Below are positions 63,831-64,000 of a stretch of 64,000 nucleotides of DNA, in pieces. Source of the stretch: Tulasnella sp. 424 (taxonomy: Eukaryota; Basidiomycota; Agaricomycetes; Cantharellales; Tulasnellaceae); contig WSUB01000173.1 of the NCBI GenBank assembly GCA_019633425.1, positions 20,520-84,519 of the forward strand, read 5' to 3'. Each line of letters opens with the position of its first letter. Position 1 is the stretch's first letter. The translations under genes were made by a program, and so were the position numbers. A model generated the notes under the pieces. It searched no databases, was not told the origin of the DNA, and saw only the letters and a program-made list of their open reading frames with translations.

Positions 63831-64000
63831 ATGAACTCATTACCCATCGAACTACTCTCTTATATATCCCCAACGCCCTACCTCTTCACCTTGACAACCC
63901 TCGTCACCACGTTGAGGATCCCACACGCACTCGAGCAGGCCTCGATCTGCTGGGTCTGCCAAAGGCGGAATCGAGTTGCCGAGTCTCCTCCTAGACTTTT
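63831..64000 (+). CDS. F-box protein, start only (window edge)
   Basis: ATG 63831 (MNSLPIELLSYISPT), open to the window end, with ASICWVCQRRNRVAESPPRL aligning with CCICQTWNQPEVAKSTPRLW of the gene at 60182. The upstream DNA also matches that gene's upstream. A second member of a local F-box duplication. Confidence 0.55.
   Translation, partial: MNSLPIELLSYISPTPYLFTLTTLVTTLRIPHALEQASICWVCQRRNRVAESPPRL

Overview
The window looks like transposon-dense DNA from a mushroom-forming basidiomycete (Agaricomycetes). Genes have many 50-75 bp GT-AG introns. The mobile elements are those typical of agaric genomes: chromodomain Ty3/gypsy elements, Tnp2-type CACTA, KDZ (Kyakuja/Dileera/Zisupton) remnants, Helitrons and Tc1/mariner. 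F-box genes fill the gene-like gaps. Most of the 64 kb is nested mobile DNA. No tRNA, rRNA or CRISPR array was seen.

Layout. 1-3997: decayed minus-strand gypsy copy (A1), cut by the window edge. It sits about 10 bp inside a large palindromic MITE (3998-4768). 5019-11080: a DNA transposon with 240-bp terminal inverted repeats (TIRs) and a TTT target-site duplication (TSD). It carries one multi-intron gene for a large zinc-finger, transposase-like protein of a family I cannot name. It lies in a KDZ relic (11081-11672, 17853-18137) that was also split by gypsy C (11825-17461, TSD CCCTC). 18768-23370: MITE pieces, an unknown minus-strand gene interrupted by an 811-bp MITE (20235-21045), and a hypothetical ORF. 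24147-30966: an AT-hook gene, a Tc1/mariner relic, an F-box relic and a many-exon unknown gene. 31063-58370: one minus-strand Helitron in four pieces, split by gypsy A2 (32779-39059, TSD AGATG, LTRs apparently identical), a three-gene CACTA element (41322-49688, TSD TTC) and plus-strand gypsy B (51510-57892, TSD GCGGC). 59223-59595: solo LTR related to gypsy B (TSD GGGGA). 60182-64000: repeated F-box genes.

How the parts work. The gypsy families A, B and C share an architecture: LTR, primer site, a small ORF0, gag, a -1 frameshift heptamer, then pol (protease, RT, RNase H, integrase; an intact chromodomain is seen in A2, B and C). The primer site has no tRNA-like TGG start. Instead it has nine bases complementary to the 3' arm of an LTR hairpin 34-36 nt downstream of the TATA box. 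Three compensatory changes separate family B from A and C, which points to Tf1/sushi-like self-priming. Most elements carry nonsense codons that look like CGA to TGA, as expected from CpG deamination; two cases are shown directly by comparing A1 with A2.
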